Of a stretch of 64,000 nucleotides of DNA, positions 41,657 to 51,105 are shown one piece after another; position 1 is the stretch's first letter; each line of letters opens with the position of its first letter. The position numbers were made by a program, and so were the translations under genes. A model generated the notes under the pieces. The model ran no database searches. It saw only the letters and a list, made by a program, of their open reading frames with translations, and was not told the DNA's origin. The stretch is from Ignavibacteria bacterium UBA2333 (lineage in GTDB: Bacteria > Bacteroidota > Ignavibacteria > Kapaibacteriales > Kapaibacteriaceae): NCBI GenBank assembly GCA_002344895.1, contig DDUR01000101.1:62001-126000 (forward strand), read 5' to 3'.

Positions 41657-44600
41657 CTACGGGAGTCGAGCACCAATCTTGATCTCCCAGTCGCGCTGGT
41701 TTCGCGTAACGTTCCCCGTCTGGTTAACACTTCGTGAGAAGTCGATAAGGAAGTACTTCAGTGCCTCGGTATCACCGAGCGCACTGAGCGGCAGCGTTAC
41801 CGTAAACGTCGAGTTACCCGTGATGTCGCCAATCGATCCGCTCACGCGATACATCACGTCGCCAAAGAGCTGACCGGAGACTGTGACGCGTGATTGTGAG
41901 ATATCCGCACCAATATCGATCTGCGTGGATTGAATGATACCGACGTCGGCCAACAGGTCGCTCAGGACATTCGTAGCTGCGGCTGATAACGATGAGTTGA
42001 TCTCTGTCACGATGTTACCCTGACCCGATTGCGCCAACTCGTCCTGTGTTCGTCCAACGAGGATGAGTGTTAAAGCATCACCGGCAATCTTTGTCGAATC
42101 TCCAGGTTGCTCTCTGTCGTTCCGGAAGATCTTAAAACTAAGATGTGGTTTTGTTTTTGTACCAGTGATTCGGATTTCAACACGGAACTCCTCTCGATGA
42201 GGGTTATCCGTGCCCGATCCTACGTATCGAGAATCCTTGTACACAGCGAGCAGATCAAGGGCGGGATCAGTCATCCCTCCACGCGAGAAGTCCAGTGTTC
42301 CGCTAGCTGAGAATGGCTTAAAGAACTTATATGACGATGCTCCTTCTTTTACACGAACGCGTCCTGAGAGCGCGGTGGAATTATCAATAAACTTACCGGT
42401 GAAGACGAGTGGATCACGACGATCAACAAGTTCGAGATCGGCAATGAGGACTTCGGTTAAACCGAGATCCATTGTCAAAATGGTGCGGCCCTCAATGTAG
42501 ATGTCGAGGTCAAAATTGAGAATGTCGGCAAAACTTCCGGCAGATGTGCGTACAACATTCTCTACAACTTGTTCAATCGACGAGCTGTCGCGCCGGACCT
42601 TCGTGGAATCGTTCGCGGCCGATGTATCGACTTCACGTCCAATGTTAGCGATCTTCCGTGTAGATCGTACATAGTCAAAAACGCTGGAATACTTATCGCG
42701 CGAAGAATCACGATGTGAGATGTAGTCAAACGATGTGAGTTTACGTTTTGTGGTCGACCTCTCCTTGGGCCAGATCATGTTACCATAGAGAATGACAATG
42801 TCGCCTTCAAGATTGGGAGCATCTAGCGGTCCATACAGTCGAATGGGTCGATTATCATGTGTTGCAATCTGCAGATCACCATAGACGGTAGGGCTTGTAA
42901 CGGCCGAAGCCATGTTCATCACGGCTATCCCAGGTGAGCGTAATGTGAAGTCCATCTCGCTGACGGCAAGTCCGTCAAACGTGATCTTCCCGGTTGCGCG
43001 AGCAATACCCGTCCGCATATCGCGCTGGAGATTCTTCACAACAAGTGTGTCGAAGATCAGTTCATTACCTTCAAGTCGAAGTGATCCGTACGACGTGTAA
43101 TACATGTTCGTGGAGGAGGCCAGGAAACTTGCATTCTCGTATCTGGCTGCTCCCTGGAAGGTAACATCTTCAGGTATTGTTCCGCGAACACTCACCTTCC
43201 CATCGGCCGTGCCTCGCACACGTGTCACGGCTGGTAGGAATGGTTCCACGGCTGCAAGGGATAGCTGTCGAGCTTCTACCGTTACGTCAATAGGTTGTCC
43301 ATCAACGAGCCGTTGTTCAACCGAAGCGAAGGCAAGATCAAGAGGAAGTGATGTAACAACAATGTTGAGTGTCTTTTCCTGCGTAACAAGACGATCGTCG
43401 ACAACGGATGCAGTACCAGTAACCCGACGGTTCTCATGACGGAGGTCCGTTCGTAGTACACCAATAACTTCTCCGTTATATGCGAGGTCAGATGCCTCCA
43501 GTGTCGAAGCGATAACTGGTTGTTCCCACGTTCCGTTCACCGTTGTGGTGGATGTTGTTACAAATCCATCTACAAGTGAAGCAGGATGATCGTCGGCGAA
43601 GTCAACAAAGAGTCGTGCGTCCCGTAATGGGAAACGCTCAACTCGTACAGTAAAGTCGCGAAAGTCCTCGAACGAAAAAGCGCCTTGAACATATATTGTC
43701 TCACTTCCGTCACGACGTAGTGTAAGGTCCTGTAAAGTAAACAGCCCCTTTTGCGCCATAACACGAGCAACTTGTGATGTGTGCCATCTCAACCCACGTT
43801 GTGCGTTCAAGGTATATGCGAGTGTGTCTACATCCAGAATTGTATTCTCATCGCTAAACGTAAGAGCTCCGCGAATGAGTGCGGACATGCCGTCAACTGA
43901 TGCAGAGGCATAAATAGCGCCACCGCTCTCGGCAAGGGCAACATCCACTGTTGGGAATCGGATATCCGTGCCGTTGATGACGAGAGAACTGTCAACATTC
44001 CCTTTGACGGTAAATCGTTCAACGATGGGCGATGACAAGAGGTCTGTAATCACAATGTCGGTTGATGTATGGAGTGGATCAGCAGCTATCGACAATGTCG
44101 ACGCCTCCAGTCGGAAATCATCGACGTCGGCTGTATCAATGAGTATGGCAATTCGATCATAATCAACAGCAAATCTGCCGCGGAACCTACCAGATGCCGA
44201 TAATCCTATGTCGGGTAAGAACATGTTTACGGGTGAGACATCTGCAATGTCTGCCGAGATGGAAACATCAAGTTGCTGTAAGGGGGCAGTAAGGGGCTGC
44301 AGAACTGCGGTATCACCAACAATATCAGAGGAACGTGTTTTGATAACATCACTTACGGTTGTTACTGCAACAACCATTCCGTCCACGAGTGTCGATGTAC
44401 GAAAGACACCATCAATGTTGATGGTTGCGAAGTCAGTCGCAATTGACAAATGGCGTTGAACGGAGTCATCACTCATCGATACGCTGACGGCAAAGGGACG
44501 CATCGCGCGGTCATTCAGCCCAAGCTCCCAAACATTGCCTTGTATTGAACCAAGAATGGAATCAATGTCCAGTCCCGACGTTGACGTTGTGACATCAAGG

Positions 44601-46435
44601 CTTAACCGATTCGGCATTGCTGCATCTCGGAGGAGATTCGAAAGGTTTAGTCCTTCGGTTCGTAATCGAAGATTTGTTGACACCGTATTCTTCACGTCGA
44701 TTACGCCTCGCACGTCAATCCGCTGCCGGTCGTAATCATCAATGTAGGAGACGTCAACATCATCAACCATCTGCGTTGAATCTGATGAACGTTCGGTATA
44801 CGGTGTAAGATCAACAACGAGTGTGTCGATATAGATATTCCCCGAGTCTACACGTAGCCTGCTGGTTGCTGATCGGATTTGACGTCCTTCCATTACTGAC
44901 CGACGAAGATCTACGTCGTAGACCCCTGACATCGTAGCGAGATCAAATCCCCTACCCCGAATGTGTACCATGCCTTGAATATCTGTGATTGGCAATGTTG
45001 AGTCTCGTGAAAGACGCTCAAGATGACCACCGTCCACCGTTGCGTCGAGGCGGTATCCGAGTTCAGCTTCCTTGAGATAGAGCGACATCGTGCCAACAAC
45101 ATGTCCAACAGCCTCGGATATGTCAAGGTCAAAATGTAATGAGTCGTCAGGCTGACCTCGAAGCCTCACGGATCGAAGTGATGTTGTGGTAAGGAAGTCT
45201 ATGGGTGGCAGGGGAACAAAACCAAGACGGGAACGGACATCAGCATAGTTAGCTGTCGAATTCTTCACGGTAATGTCCAGCATAATTGGTGCTGAGCCAT
45301 CAATGTTGCGAATGTGCGCATCCGTCATGAGTATGTTAGGTCCACCAACAACTCGTGCATTCACAACACTCAAGTCTTTTCCGTCAAGAACAATATCACC
45401 AGTCAGTGAGTACGTGCCGCGTAGATCCACGTCACGCACAAAAAATCGAACATCCGGACCCCACACACTGTCAGCATCAATCACACCACGTATCGGATGT
45501 CGGCGTAGAACGTCTGTTGTGAGACCATCACGGATATCAACATCACGGAGGTTTGCAGAAACGCGAACATCACTCCGATCTGTTTTCACGTGGAGAAAGG
45601 GAACCTCAACTCCGTGAGGTGAAACATGTGCTACGGCCGAGAATTCTTGTATCGATAGATCACTGTAACGGTTGACAAACGAAAGCTTGTCAATGGCAAT
45701 GGAGTAGTCTGCGTCGCGGAGCTTTGCGCGGCCTCGGGCACTGATATTCACATCAGACAATGATGCGTGTCCAGGATCAAACTGGTCATGAATTCCCCAC
45801 TCCGTTGTGCGGTCATTCACCACGAGAGATCCGTCAACAATTTCAACAGATCGAACGACAATTGTCAGATTTGGCGGTTCGGTAGTAGTTGTGTCTTCTT
45901 TTGGACGGATGATTCTGTTGACATTCCATGTCGAATCCGATAGTCGACGTTCGACAAATACGATTGGGCGAATGATGCGCACAGCATCAATAACTACCAT
46001 GTTCTGTAAAAGTGGTGGCAGTTCGTATGCGAGTTCAATACGCTCAGCATCAAGAACTGTCACACTGTCTACAAAGAGCTGCGGATGATCTAGAACAATA
46101 CCATGAAGGAGGTTGATATGAATATCGTCAACAGTTACCGTTCCGAGTAACATACCATTGATAGATCGCAGAGCAGCTTCCTTTGTCCACTGACGGAAGG
46201 CATCTGTCTGTGAGACCACGACAAGAAGGGCGCAGAGAATGACGAATGAACCCGTCAGCCTCCACGTCCAGCGTATAAGAAAGGCCGCTGCCCGGCGCCA
46301 CCATGGACGTCGGACGGCGGCCTCGCCTTCCGGTCGTATCGTCGTCGTCTTATTCTCCTTGAGCTTTTGAGAATCGTGGCTGACCGTTTGCGTCCTGGAG
46401 CAGTTCCACGTGCATCCATGTGAGCCCTTGAGCAT
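41657..46435 (-). CDS. tamB: TamB-family translocation/assembly module protein
   Basis: About 1590 residues. A basic N-terminus and one inner-membrane helix (WRLTGSFVILCALLVVVS) are followed by a very long beta-rich AsmA/TamB-type domain. The C-terminal DUF490 region is about 350 residues: DLNFDLDIYIEGRTILTMDLGL, SYKFFKPFSASGTLDFSRGG and LADVGIIQSTQIDIGADIS. TamB spans the periplasm and helps deliver outer-membrane proteins or lipids. The start is uncertain. ATG 46435 lies inside icd (86-base overlap), while AAGGAG over the icd stop (46353) is followed by no ATG, GTG or TTG in frame. A G-run motif occurs at 44283. Confidence 0.85.
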   Translation of the reverse strand: MLKGSHGCTWNCSRTQTVSHDSQKLKENKTTTIRPEGEAAVRRPWWRRAAAFLIRWTWRLTGSFVILCALLVVVSQTDAFRQWTKEAALRSINGMLLGTVTVDDIHINLLHGIVLDHPQLFVDSVTVLDAERIELAYELPPLLQNMVVIDAVRIIRPIVFVERRLSDSTWNVNRIIRPKEDTTTTEPPNLTIVVRSVEIVDGSLVVNDRTTEWGIHDQFDPGHASLSDVNISARGRAKLRDADYSIAIDKLSFVNRYSDLSIQEFSAVAHVSPHGVEVPFLHVKTDRSDVRVSANLRDVDIRDGLTTDVLRRHPIRGVIDADSVWGPDVRFFVRDVDLRGTYSLTGDIVLDGKDLSVVNARVVGGPNILMTDAHIRNIDGSAPIMLDITVKNSTANYADVRSRLGFVPLPPIDFLTTTSLRSVRLRGQPDDSLHFDLDISEAVGHVVGTMSLYLKEAELGYRLDATVDGGHLERLSRDSTLPITDIQGMVHIRGRGFDLATMSGVYDVDLRRSVMEGRQIRSATSRLRVDSGNIYIDTLVVDLTPYTERSSDSTQMVDDVDVSYIDDYDRQRIDVRGVIDVKNTVSTNLRLRTEGLNLSNLLRDAAMPNRLSLDVTTSTSGLDIDSILGSIQGNVWELGLNDRAMRPFAVSVSMSDDSVQRHLSIATDFATINIDGVFRTSTLVDGMVVAVTTVSDVIKTRSSDIVGDTAVLQPLTAPLQQLDVSISADIADVSPVNMFLPDIGLSASGRFRGRFAVDYDRIAILIDTADVDDFRLEASTLSIAADPLHTSTDIVITDLLSSPIVERFTVKGNVDSSLVINGTDIRFPTVDVALAESGGAIYASASVDGMSALIRGALTFSDENTILDVDTLAYTLNAQRGLRWHTSQVARVMAQKGLFTLQDLTLRRDGSETIYVQGAFSFEDFRDFTVRVERFPLRDARLFVDFADDHPASLVDGFVTTSTTTVNGTWEQPVIASTLEASDLAYNGEVIGVLRTDLRHENRRVTGTASVVDDRLVTQEKTLNIVVTSLPLDLAFASVEQRLVDGQPIDVTVEARQLSLAAVEPFLPAVTRVRGTADGKVSVRGTIPEDVTFQGAARYENASFLASSTNMYYTSYGSLRLEGNELIFDTLVVKNLQRDMRTGIARATGKITFDGLAVSEMDFTLRSPGIAVMNMASAVTSPTVYGDLQIATHDNRPIRLYGPLDAPNLEGDIVILYGNMIWPKERSTTKRKLTSFDYISHRDSSRDKYSSVFDYVRSTRKIANIGREVDTSAANDSTKVRRDSSSIEQVVENVVRTSAGSFADILNFDLDIYIEGRTILTMDLGLTEVLIADLELVDRRDPLVFTGKFIDNSTALSGRVRVKEGASSYKFFKPFSASGTLDFSRGGMTDPALDLLAVYKDSRYVGSGTDNPHREEFRVEIRITGTKTKPHLSFKIFRNDREQPGDSTKIAGDALTLILVGRTQDELAQSGQGNIVTEINSSLSAAATNVLSDLLADVGIIQSTQIDIGADISQSRVTVSGQLFGDVMYRVSGSIGDITGNSTFTVTLPLSALGDTEALKYFLIDFSRSVNQTGNVTRNQRDWEIKIGARLP

Positions 46436-47738
46436 CAATGTGCGTCAGCAGGTTCAGAATGTCTGTTCGTGTTACGGCTGTTTCGGCAATGTAGCGGCAA
46501 CGATGATGGTCAACAATCAGAATGTCGGGAGTTGGCCCCGGCCATACCTTCGTACCACGATTACTCATGAGTCGAAGTGTAAACGGCCCAACCGTTTCAG
46601 GCATTGGTGGAAGTCCACCTTGATAGTCAACAAAAACATCGGCACCACGCAGTGTCCATGTCTCCGTGACTTCCGGCAGTGCATGGGCTGCTGGGAGACT
46701 TGGAGGTGTTGAAGGGGCTGCCGCCTCCGGCGCAACGGGGCGAAGATTGGCAATAATGGCCGCCGTAAACTCGGACGTCGACGCACTACCACCGAGATCA
46801 CGCGTTTTTACACCAGCACCGAGTGTTGCCGTGAGTGCGTCGGCGATTGATGCTGCGTGATTTACGAGTCCCATGTACTGTAACATCTGGACAGACGACA
46901 GCAAGATTGCCGTTGGATTTGCGAGACCCTTCCCGGCAATGTCTGGTGCTGATCCGTGAACGGCTTCAAACACGGCACAGTCGCGTCCGATGTTTCCACC
47001 AGGTGCTACACCAAGTCCACCAACAATTCCAGCACAGAGATCGCTGACAATGTCGCCGTAGAGATTTGGTAACACGAGAACGTCAAACTGTTCAGGTCTC
47101 GACACGAGCTGCATACAGCAATTGTCGACGATGATGTCATCGGCTTCGATGTCTGTGTACTCTGCGGCAACCTGACGGAAGACTTCCAGCCACAGTCCAT
47201 CGGTAATCTTGTGAATGTTTGCCTTGTGAACACACGTCACACGCTTCCGCCCGGTTTTGCGCGCTTCATCAAAGGCAAAACGAATCGCAGCCATTGAACC
47301 TTGACGTGTGATAAGCTTCAGACATTGAGCAACGTTTGGCGTCTGGAAGTGCTCAATGCCGGCATACGTGTCTTCAATGTTCTCGCGGATAACCAGAAGG
47401 TCAACATTTTTAAAACGTGTTTCAACGGCCGGCATACTCCGTGCAAGTCGCACGTTTGCGAAGAGTTCAAGAGCCTTCCGAATGGTAACGTTCACACTCT
47501 TATGTCCACCACCAATCGGCGTTGTTGTTGGCCCCTTCAGGGCAACGGCATTACGCTTAATGGACGCAAGTGTCTCCGGCGGTACACCGTTTCCTGTGCG
47601 CTCGATGGCACCAAGACCAGCTTCAACACGTTCCCATGTTATGGGGACATTTGCAGCTTCAAAAATCTGCACAACGGACGCGCAGATTTCCGGTCCAATT
47701 CCATCACCTTCAATCAGTGTTACGGTGCGATTCGACAT
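46350..47738 (-). CDS. icd: Isocitrate dehydrogenase with C-terminal extension domain
   Basis: 462 residues; AGGATGTAGGA precedes the ATG. The core is an isocitrate/isopropylmalate dehydrogenase fold: VTLIEGDGIGPEI, GPTTTPIGGGHKSVNVTIRK, RENIEDTYAGIEH with substrate-binding Ser/Asn/Arg, NLYGDIVSDLCAGIVGGLG, and EAVHGSAPDIAGKGLANPTA. The C-terminal 110 residues after ATG-type linker PEAAAPSTPPSLPAA form an extra domain. This layout resembles the Thermus/Rickettsia-type isocitrate dehydrogenase, so it is probably the TCA-cycle enzyme making 2-oxoglutarate. Cofactor choice (NAD or NADP) is not determined. Its 3' end overlaps the tamB reading frame. Confidence 0.92.
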   Translation of the reverse strand: MSNRTVTLIEGDGIGPEICASVVQIFEAANVPITWERVEAGLGAIERTGNGVPPETLASIKRNAVALKGPTTTPIGGGHKSVNVTIRKALELFANVRLARSMPAVETRFKNVDLLVIRENIEDTYAGIEHFQTPNVAQCLKLITRQGSMAAIRFAFDEARKTGRKRVTCVHKANIHKITDGLWLEVFRQVAAEYTDIEADDIIVDNCCMQLVSRPEQFDVLVLPNLYGDIVSDLCAGIVGGLGVAPGGNIGRDCAVFEAVHGSAPDIAGKGLANPTAILLSSVQMLQYMGLVNHAASIADALTATLGAGVKTRDLGGSASTSEFTAAIIANLRPVAPEAAAPSTPPSLPAAHALPEVTETWTLRGADVFVDYQGGLPPMPETVGPFTLRLMSNRGTKVWPGPTPDILIVDHHRCRYIAETAVTRTDILNLLTHIDAQGLTWMHVELLQDANGQPRFSKAQGE

Positions 47739-47880
47739 TCCTACATCCTGGAGTTCGTGAAACGTTGTGTACGTGAGAAAGTTAGCACGAGGGATGTCCC
47801 TCGAAGATCAGCGGAAGACTGTTCGGACTCACTAAACAGAAGTATGACCTTGTTCACTGAGCGAACGATGCTCCGTTCGA

Positions 47881-49050
47881 TTACAGTCGCTCTACAACGA
47901 CAGCCGAGGCTTCGCCGCCACCGATACACAGTGTGGCGAGTCCGTACCGTCCACCGGTGCGCTGCAGGCCATGGAGTAGCGTCACAAGAACACGAGCTCC
48001 GCTTGCACCAATAGGATGTCCAAGAGCAACAGCTCCTCCAGCGACGTTAACCTTACCGTGGTCGAGACCGAGTTTTTGTTCGGCAGCAAGAACAACAACG
48101 GCAAAGGCCTCGTTAATCTCAAAAAGGTCAATATCAGCAAGTGTAAGACCTGCCTTGGCCACAACACGTTCAATTGCTGTCACTGGCGACGTTGTGAACC
48201 ATAATGGATCTTGTGCAAACGACGCCTGGGCTACAATGCGTGCCATTGGCTTGAGGCCATGAGACTTTACCGCTGATTCAGAAGCAATAACAAGGGCTGC
48301 CGCGCCATCGTTGATGGATGAAGCATTGGCAGCTGTTACCGTCCCGTCCTTTTTGAACGTTGGCTTCAGCGTAGGGATCTTATCGAAAATGACACGGCCG
48401 GGTTCCTCATCCGTGTCAACAACGATGTCCCCCTTTCGCCCCTTAACCGTCACCGGAGCGATTTCCTGTGTAAACCAGCCATCAGCAATGGCCTTCTGTG
48501 CGCGTGTGTAGGAATCGATAGTGAACGTGTCCTGCATATCGCGGGTAATGGCACATTCCGAAGCGCAGAGTTCTGCAGCGTCACCCATAGGTACTTGATT
48601 GTAGACATCCCACAAGCCATCCCACTGCATCAGGTCGACCATCCGGGCATTACCGAACTTCACACCTTTCCGCGAATCCAGCATTGCATGTGGAGCATTC
48701 GTCATTGACTCCTGACCACCGGCGACAATAACGTTTGCGTCACCACTACGAATGGCCTGGTCAGCCAGCATGGCGGCCTTTAATCCGGACCCGCAGACCT
48801 TGTTAATCGTCATCGCGTGTACGGATTTAGGTAACCCAGCAAAAATTGTGGCCTGACGGGCTGGTGCCTGGCCTACACCGCCAGATAACACATTGCCCAT
48901 AATGACTTCATCAACGTGTTCTCCGGCAATTCCGGCACGTTCAACGGCAGCGCGAATGGCTACGGCACCCAATTGGGGTGCTGAGAGGTCCTGTAAGGAA
49001 CCAAGAAGTGAACCAATGGGTGTACGAGCGGCTGAAATGATGTAGGACAT
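47881..49050 (-). CDS. Acetyl-CoA acetyltransferase (thiolase)
   Basis: 389 residues with all thiolase catalytic elements: Cys86 in TINKVCGSGLKA (acyl acceptor), the GGAVALGHPIGASGAR His near 345, and the second Cys in TLCIGGGEASA near 375. NEAFA is present near 315. The Gly-Gly-Glu at the end, in place of the usual Gly-Gln, is a small variation. It joins or splits acetyl units in beta-oxidation or ketone-body/polyester pathways; direction cannot be told. Upstream of icd on the same strand, with a 142-base spacer holding a 7-bp hairpin (47788-47803), and divergent from atpD. Confidence 0.93.
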   Translation of the reverse strand: MSYIISAARTPIGSLLGSLQDLSAPQLGAVAIRAAVERAGIAGEHVDEVIMGNVLSGGVGQAPARQATIFAGLPKSVHAMTINKVCGSGLKAAMLADQAIRSGDANVIVAGGQESMTNAPHAMLDSRKGVKFGNARMVDLMQWDGLWDVYNQVPMGDAAELCASECAITRDMQDTFTIDSYTRAQKAIADGWFTQEIAPVTVKGRKGDIVVDTDEEPGRVIFDKIPTLKPTFKKDGTVTAANASSINDGAAALVIASESAVKSHGLKPMARIVAQASFAQDPLWFTTSPVTAIERVVAKAGLTLADIDLFEINEAFAVVVLAAEQKLGLDHGKVNVAGGAVALGHPIGASGARVLVTLLHGLQRTGGRYGLATLCIGGGEASAVVVERL

Positions 49051-49196
49051 GGTAAACGTCGCGTGTGTGGCTCAGATGAAAGGCGTTATAGCCCTGCAAA
49101 ATACCAATTCCAGCCGTGGCGACCCATATTCTGATGAGCGGACAATGGCGGATTGTGACAGCAACCACCATCACGATTTCAGGTGCTCATACATTG

Positions 49197-49232
49197 TTGA
49201 CGAATTTTCTACGGCCACTTCCCTATTTTTGC
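49197..49232 (+). promoter_or_regulatory. Candidate promoter of atpD-atpC
   Basis: TTGA at 49197 and TATTTTTGC at 49224-49232: a TTG followed by 24 bases and an exact TAnnTTTG plus pyrimidine. The same spacing occurs before nuoA. The transcript would have a leader of about 50 bases, unlike the leaderless cases. Confidence 0.5.
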
Positions 49233-49283
49233 CGGACTTACGTTGAAACAACTTCCCTCAAGCCCGCACATTCTGAGACTTCC

Positions 49284-50690
49284 ATGAGCACAGGTCGCAT
49301 TGTCCAAGTCATCGGTCCCGTCGTTGACGTCGAGTTTCCGAACGGCTTTATTCCTCCCGTACTGAACGCCCTGCACATTGCGCGGACGTCGGCTGATACG
49401 GGTAAGCAGGAAACTCTCGTCTGCGAGGTACAGCAGCACCTTGGTGAAGATCGTGTCCGCTCCATCGCTATTGACTCTACGGACGGTCTTGTTCGTGGGA
49501 TGGAAGTTGTTGACACAGGCGGCCCAATCTCCGTTCCTGTCGGCCCGAACGTTCTTGGCCGTCTCATCAACGTTGTTGGTGAAGGCATTGATGAGAAGGG
49601 TGCCATTACATCGGAAAAGAAGTGGAGTATTCACCGTCCAGCCCCGGATTTCAAGTCGCTCTCTACACAAAAGGAGATGTTTGAAACGGGTATCAAGGTT
49701 ATTGACCTTATCGAGCCATTTACAAAGGGTGGTAAGACAGGTCTCTTTGGTGGCGCTGGGGTAGGTAAGACGGTTATTATCCAGGAACTCATCCACAACA
49801 TCGCCAAACAACACGGTGGTTACTCGGTGTTTGCTGGTGTAGGTGAGCGTACGCGAGAGGGTAATGACTTGTACCTTGAAATGACGGAGTCGGGCGTAAT
49901 TGACAAGACGGCTCTCGTCTTCGGTCAGATGAATGAACCACCAGGTGCTCGTGCCCGTGTTGCCCTTACGGCCCTTACGATGGCTGAATACTTCCGTGAT
50001 GAAGAAGGCCGTGACGTTCTTCTCTTTGTCGACAACATCTTCCGTTTTACGCAGGCAGGTTCTGAAGTATCAGCTCTTCTTGGTCGGATGCCATCGGCCG
50101 TAGGTTACCAACCAACGTTGGCTACGGAAATGGGTGCACTTCAAGAGCGTATTGCATCAACCGATCGCGGTTCGATTACATCGGTGCAGGCCGTCTACGT
50201 ACCTGCTGATGACCTTACTGACCCGGCTCCGGCAAATACGTTCAGCCACCTTGATGCTACAACGGTTCTTAGCCGTGCCATCTCCGAGTTGGGTATTTAT
50301 CCAGCTGTTGATCCACTCGACTCAACGTCACGAATTCTCGATCCGCTGATCATTGGTAACGACCACTACTCCACGGCAATGCGTGTGAAGAAGATTCTGC
50401 AGTCGTACAAGGACTTGCAGGACATCATCAGCATTCTTGGTATGGATGAACTTTCCGATGATGATAAGCTGACGGTCTATCGTGCTCGGAAAATCCAGCG
50501 CTTCTTCTCACAACCATTCCACGTTGCTGAGCAGTTTACCGGCTTCCAGGGTCGTTATGTGAAGATTGCCGATACAGTAGCTGCCTTTAAGTCTATCCTG
50601 GACGGCGAGGTAGACGAGATTCCGGAAGGATTCTTCAGCTACAAGGGAACACTTGACGAAGTTGTTGACGCCTACAAGAAGGCCAACTGA
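49284..50690 (+). CDS. atpD: ATP synthase F1 subunit beta
   Basis: 468 residues from ATG 49284 (MSTGRIVQVIGPVVDVEFPNG). Catalytic P-loop GGAGVGKT, Walker B-type DVLLFVDNIFRFTQAG, VGYQPTLATEMG, and a DELSEED-region variant DELSDDD. It is the catalytic subunit of F1. The standalone atpD-atpC pair, away from the rest of the ATP synthase genes, is usual in Bacteroidota/Chlorobiota. Divergent from the thiolase gene by a 233-base spacer with a candidate promoter at 49197. Confidence 0.98.
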   Translation: MSTGRIVQVIGPVVDVEFPNGFIPPVLNALHIARTSADTGKQETLVCEVQQHLGEDRVRSIAIDSTDGLVRGMEVVDTGGPISVPVGPNVLGRLINVVGEGIDEKGAITSEKKWSIHRPAPDFKSLSTQKEMFETGIKVIDLIEPFTKGGKTGLFGGAGVGKTVIIQELIHNIAKQHGGYSVFAGVGERTREGNDLYLEMTESGVIDKTALVFGQMNEPPGARARVALTALTMAEYFRDEEGRDVLLFVDNIFRFTQAGSEVSALLGRMPSAVGYQPTLATEMGALQERIASTDRGSITSVQAVYVPADDLTDPAPANTFSHLDATTVLSRAISELGIYPAVDPLDSTSRILDPLIIGNDHYSTAMRVKKILQSYKDLQDIISILGMDELSDDDKLTVYRARKIQRFFSQPFHVAEQFTGFQGRYVKIADTVAAFKSILDGEVDEIPEGFFSYKGTLDEVVDAYKKAN

Positions 50691-50691
50691 T

Positions 50692-51105
50692 ATGACTGAT
50701 CGCGTCCTCAACGTCTCCATCGTCACACCGCAATCAACAGCCTTTGTTGGTACAGCGCTTGCCGTGACGGTTCCAGGTTCAAAGAGTGCTTTTCAGGTAC
50801 TCTACAATCACGCACCCATCATCTCCTCCCTGGATATTGGTGTGCTCAAAATCGAAGATCCATCAAATCACATATCGGTCTTTGCCGTACGTGAAGGATT
50901 TGTTGAAGTCCTCAAGAATACTGTCAACATTGTTGTTAACGAACTCATCGCTGCAACAGAAATTGACACGTCAAAGGCAGAAGAGGACTATCGACTCGCA
51001 CGTGAAACGTCGGATACACATCCGGATCGTCACCGCCGTGAGCAGGCCCGTAAAGAAGTCCACTGGGCCGAAGCACGACTACGAGCGGCTCGTATCGAGG
51101 TCTGA
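50692..51105 (+). CDS. atpC: ATP synthase F1 subunit epsilon
   Basis: 137 residues from ATG 50692, one base after the atpD stop. N-terminal beta-sandwich (LNVSIVTPQSTAFVGTALAVTVPG ... FQVLYNHAPIISSLDIGVLKI) and a C-terminal helical hairpin with TSKAEEDYRLARE and HRREQARKEVHWAEARLRAA. Epsilon links the rotor and regulates ATP hydrolysis. The last 27 bases overlap the 3' end of a convergent flavoprotein gene. Confidence 0.95.
   Translation: MTDRVLNVSIVTPQSTAFVGTALAVTVPGSKSAFQVLYNHAPIISSLDIGVLKIEDPSNHISVFAVREGFVEVLKNTVNIVVNELIAATEIDTSKAEEDYRLARETSDTHPDRHRREQARKEVHWAEARLRAARIEV

Noticed and set aside
46714..46741. Two GGGGC runs in icd counted as a G-run pair
   Set aside because: Spacing is 18 bases, outside the 3-7 base range of the dispersed motif.
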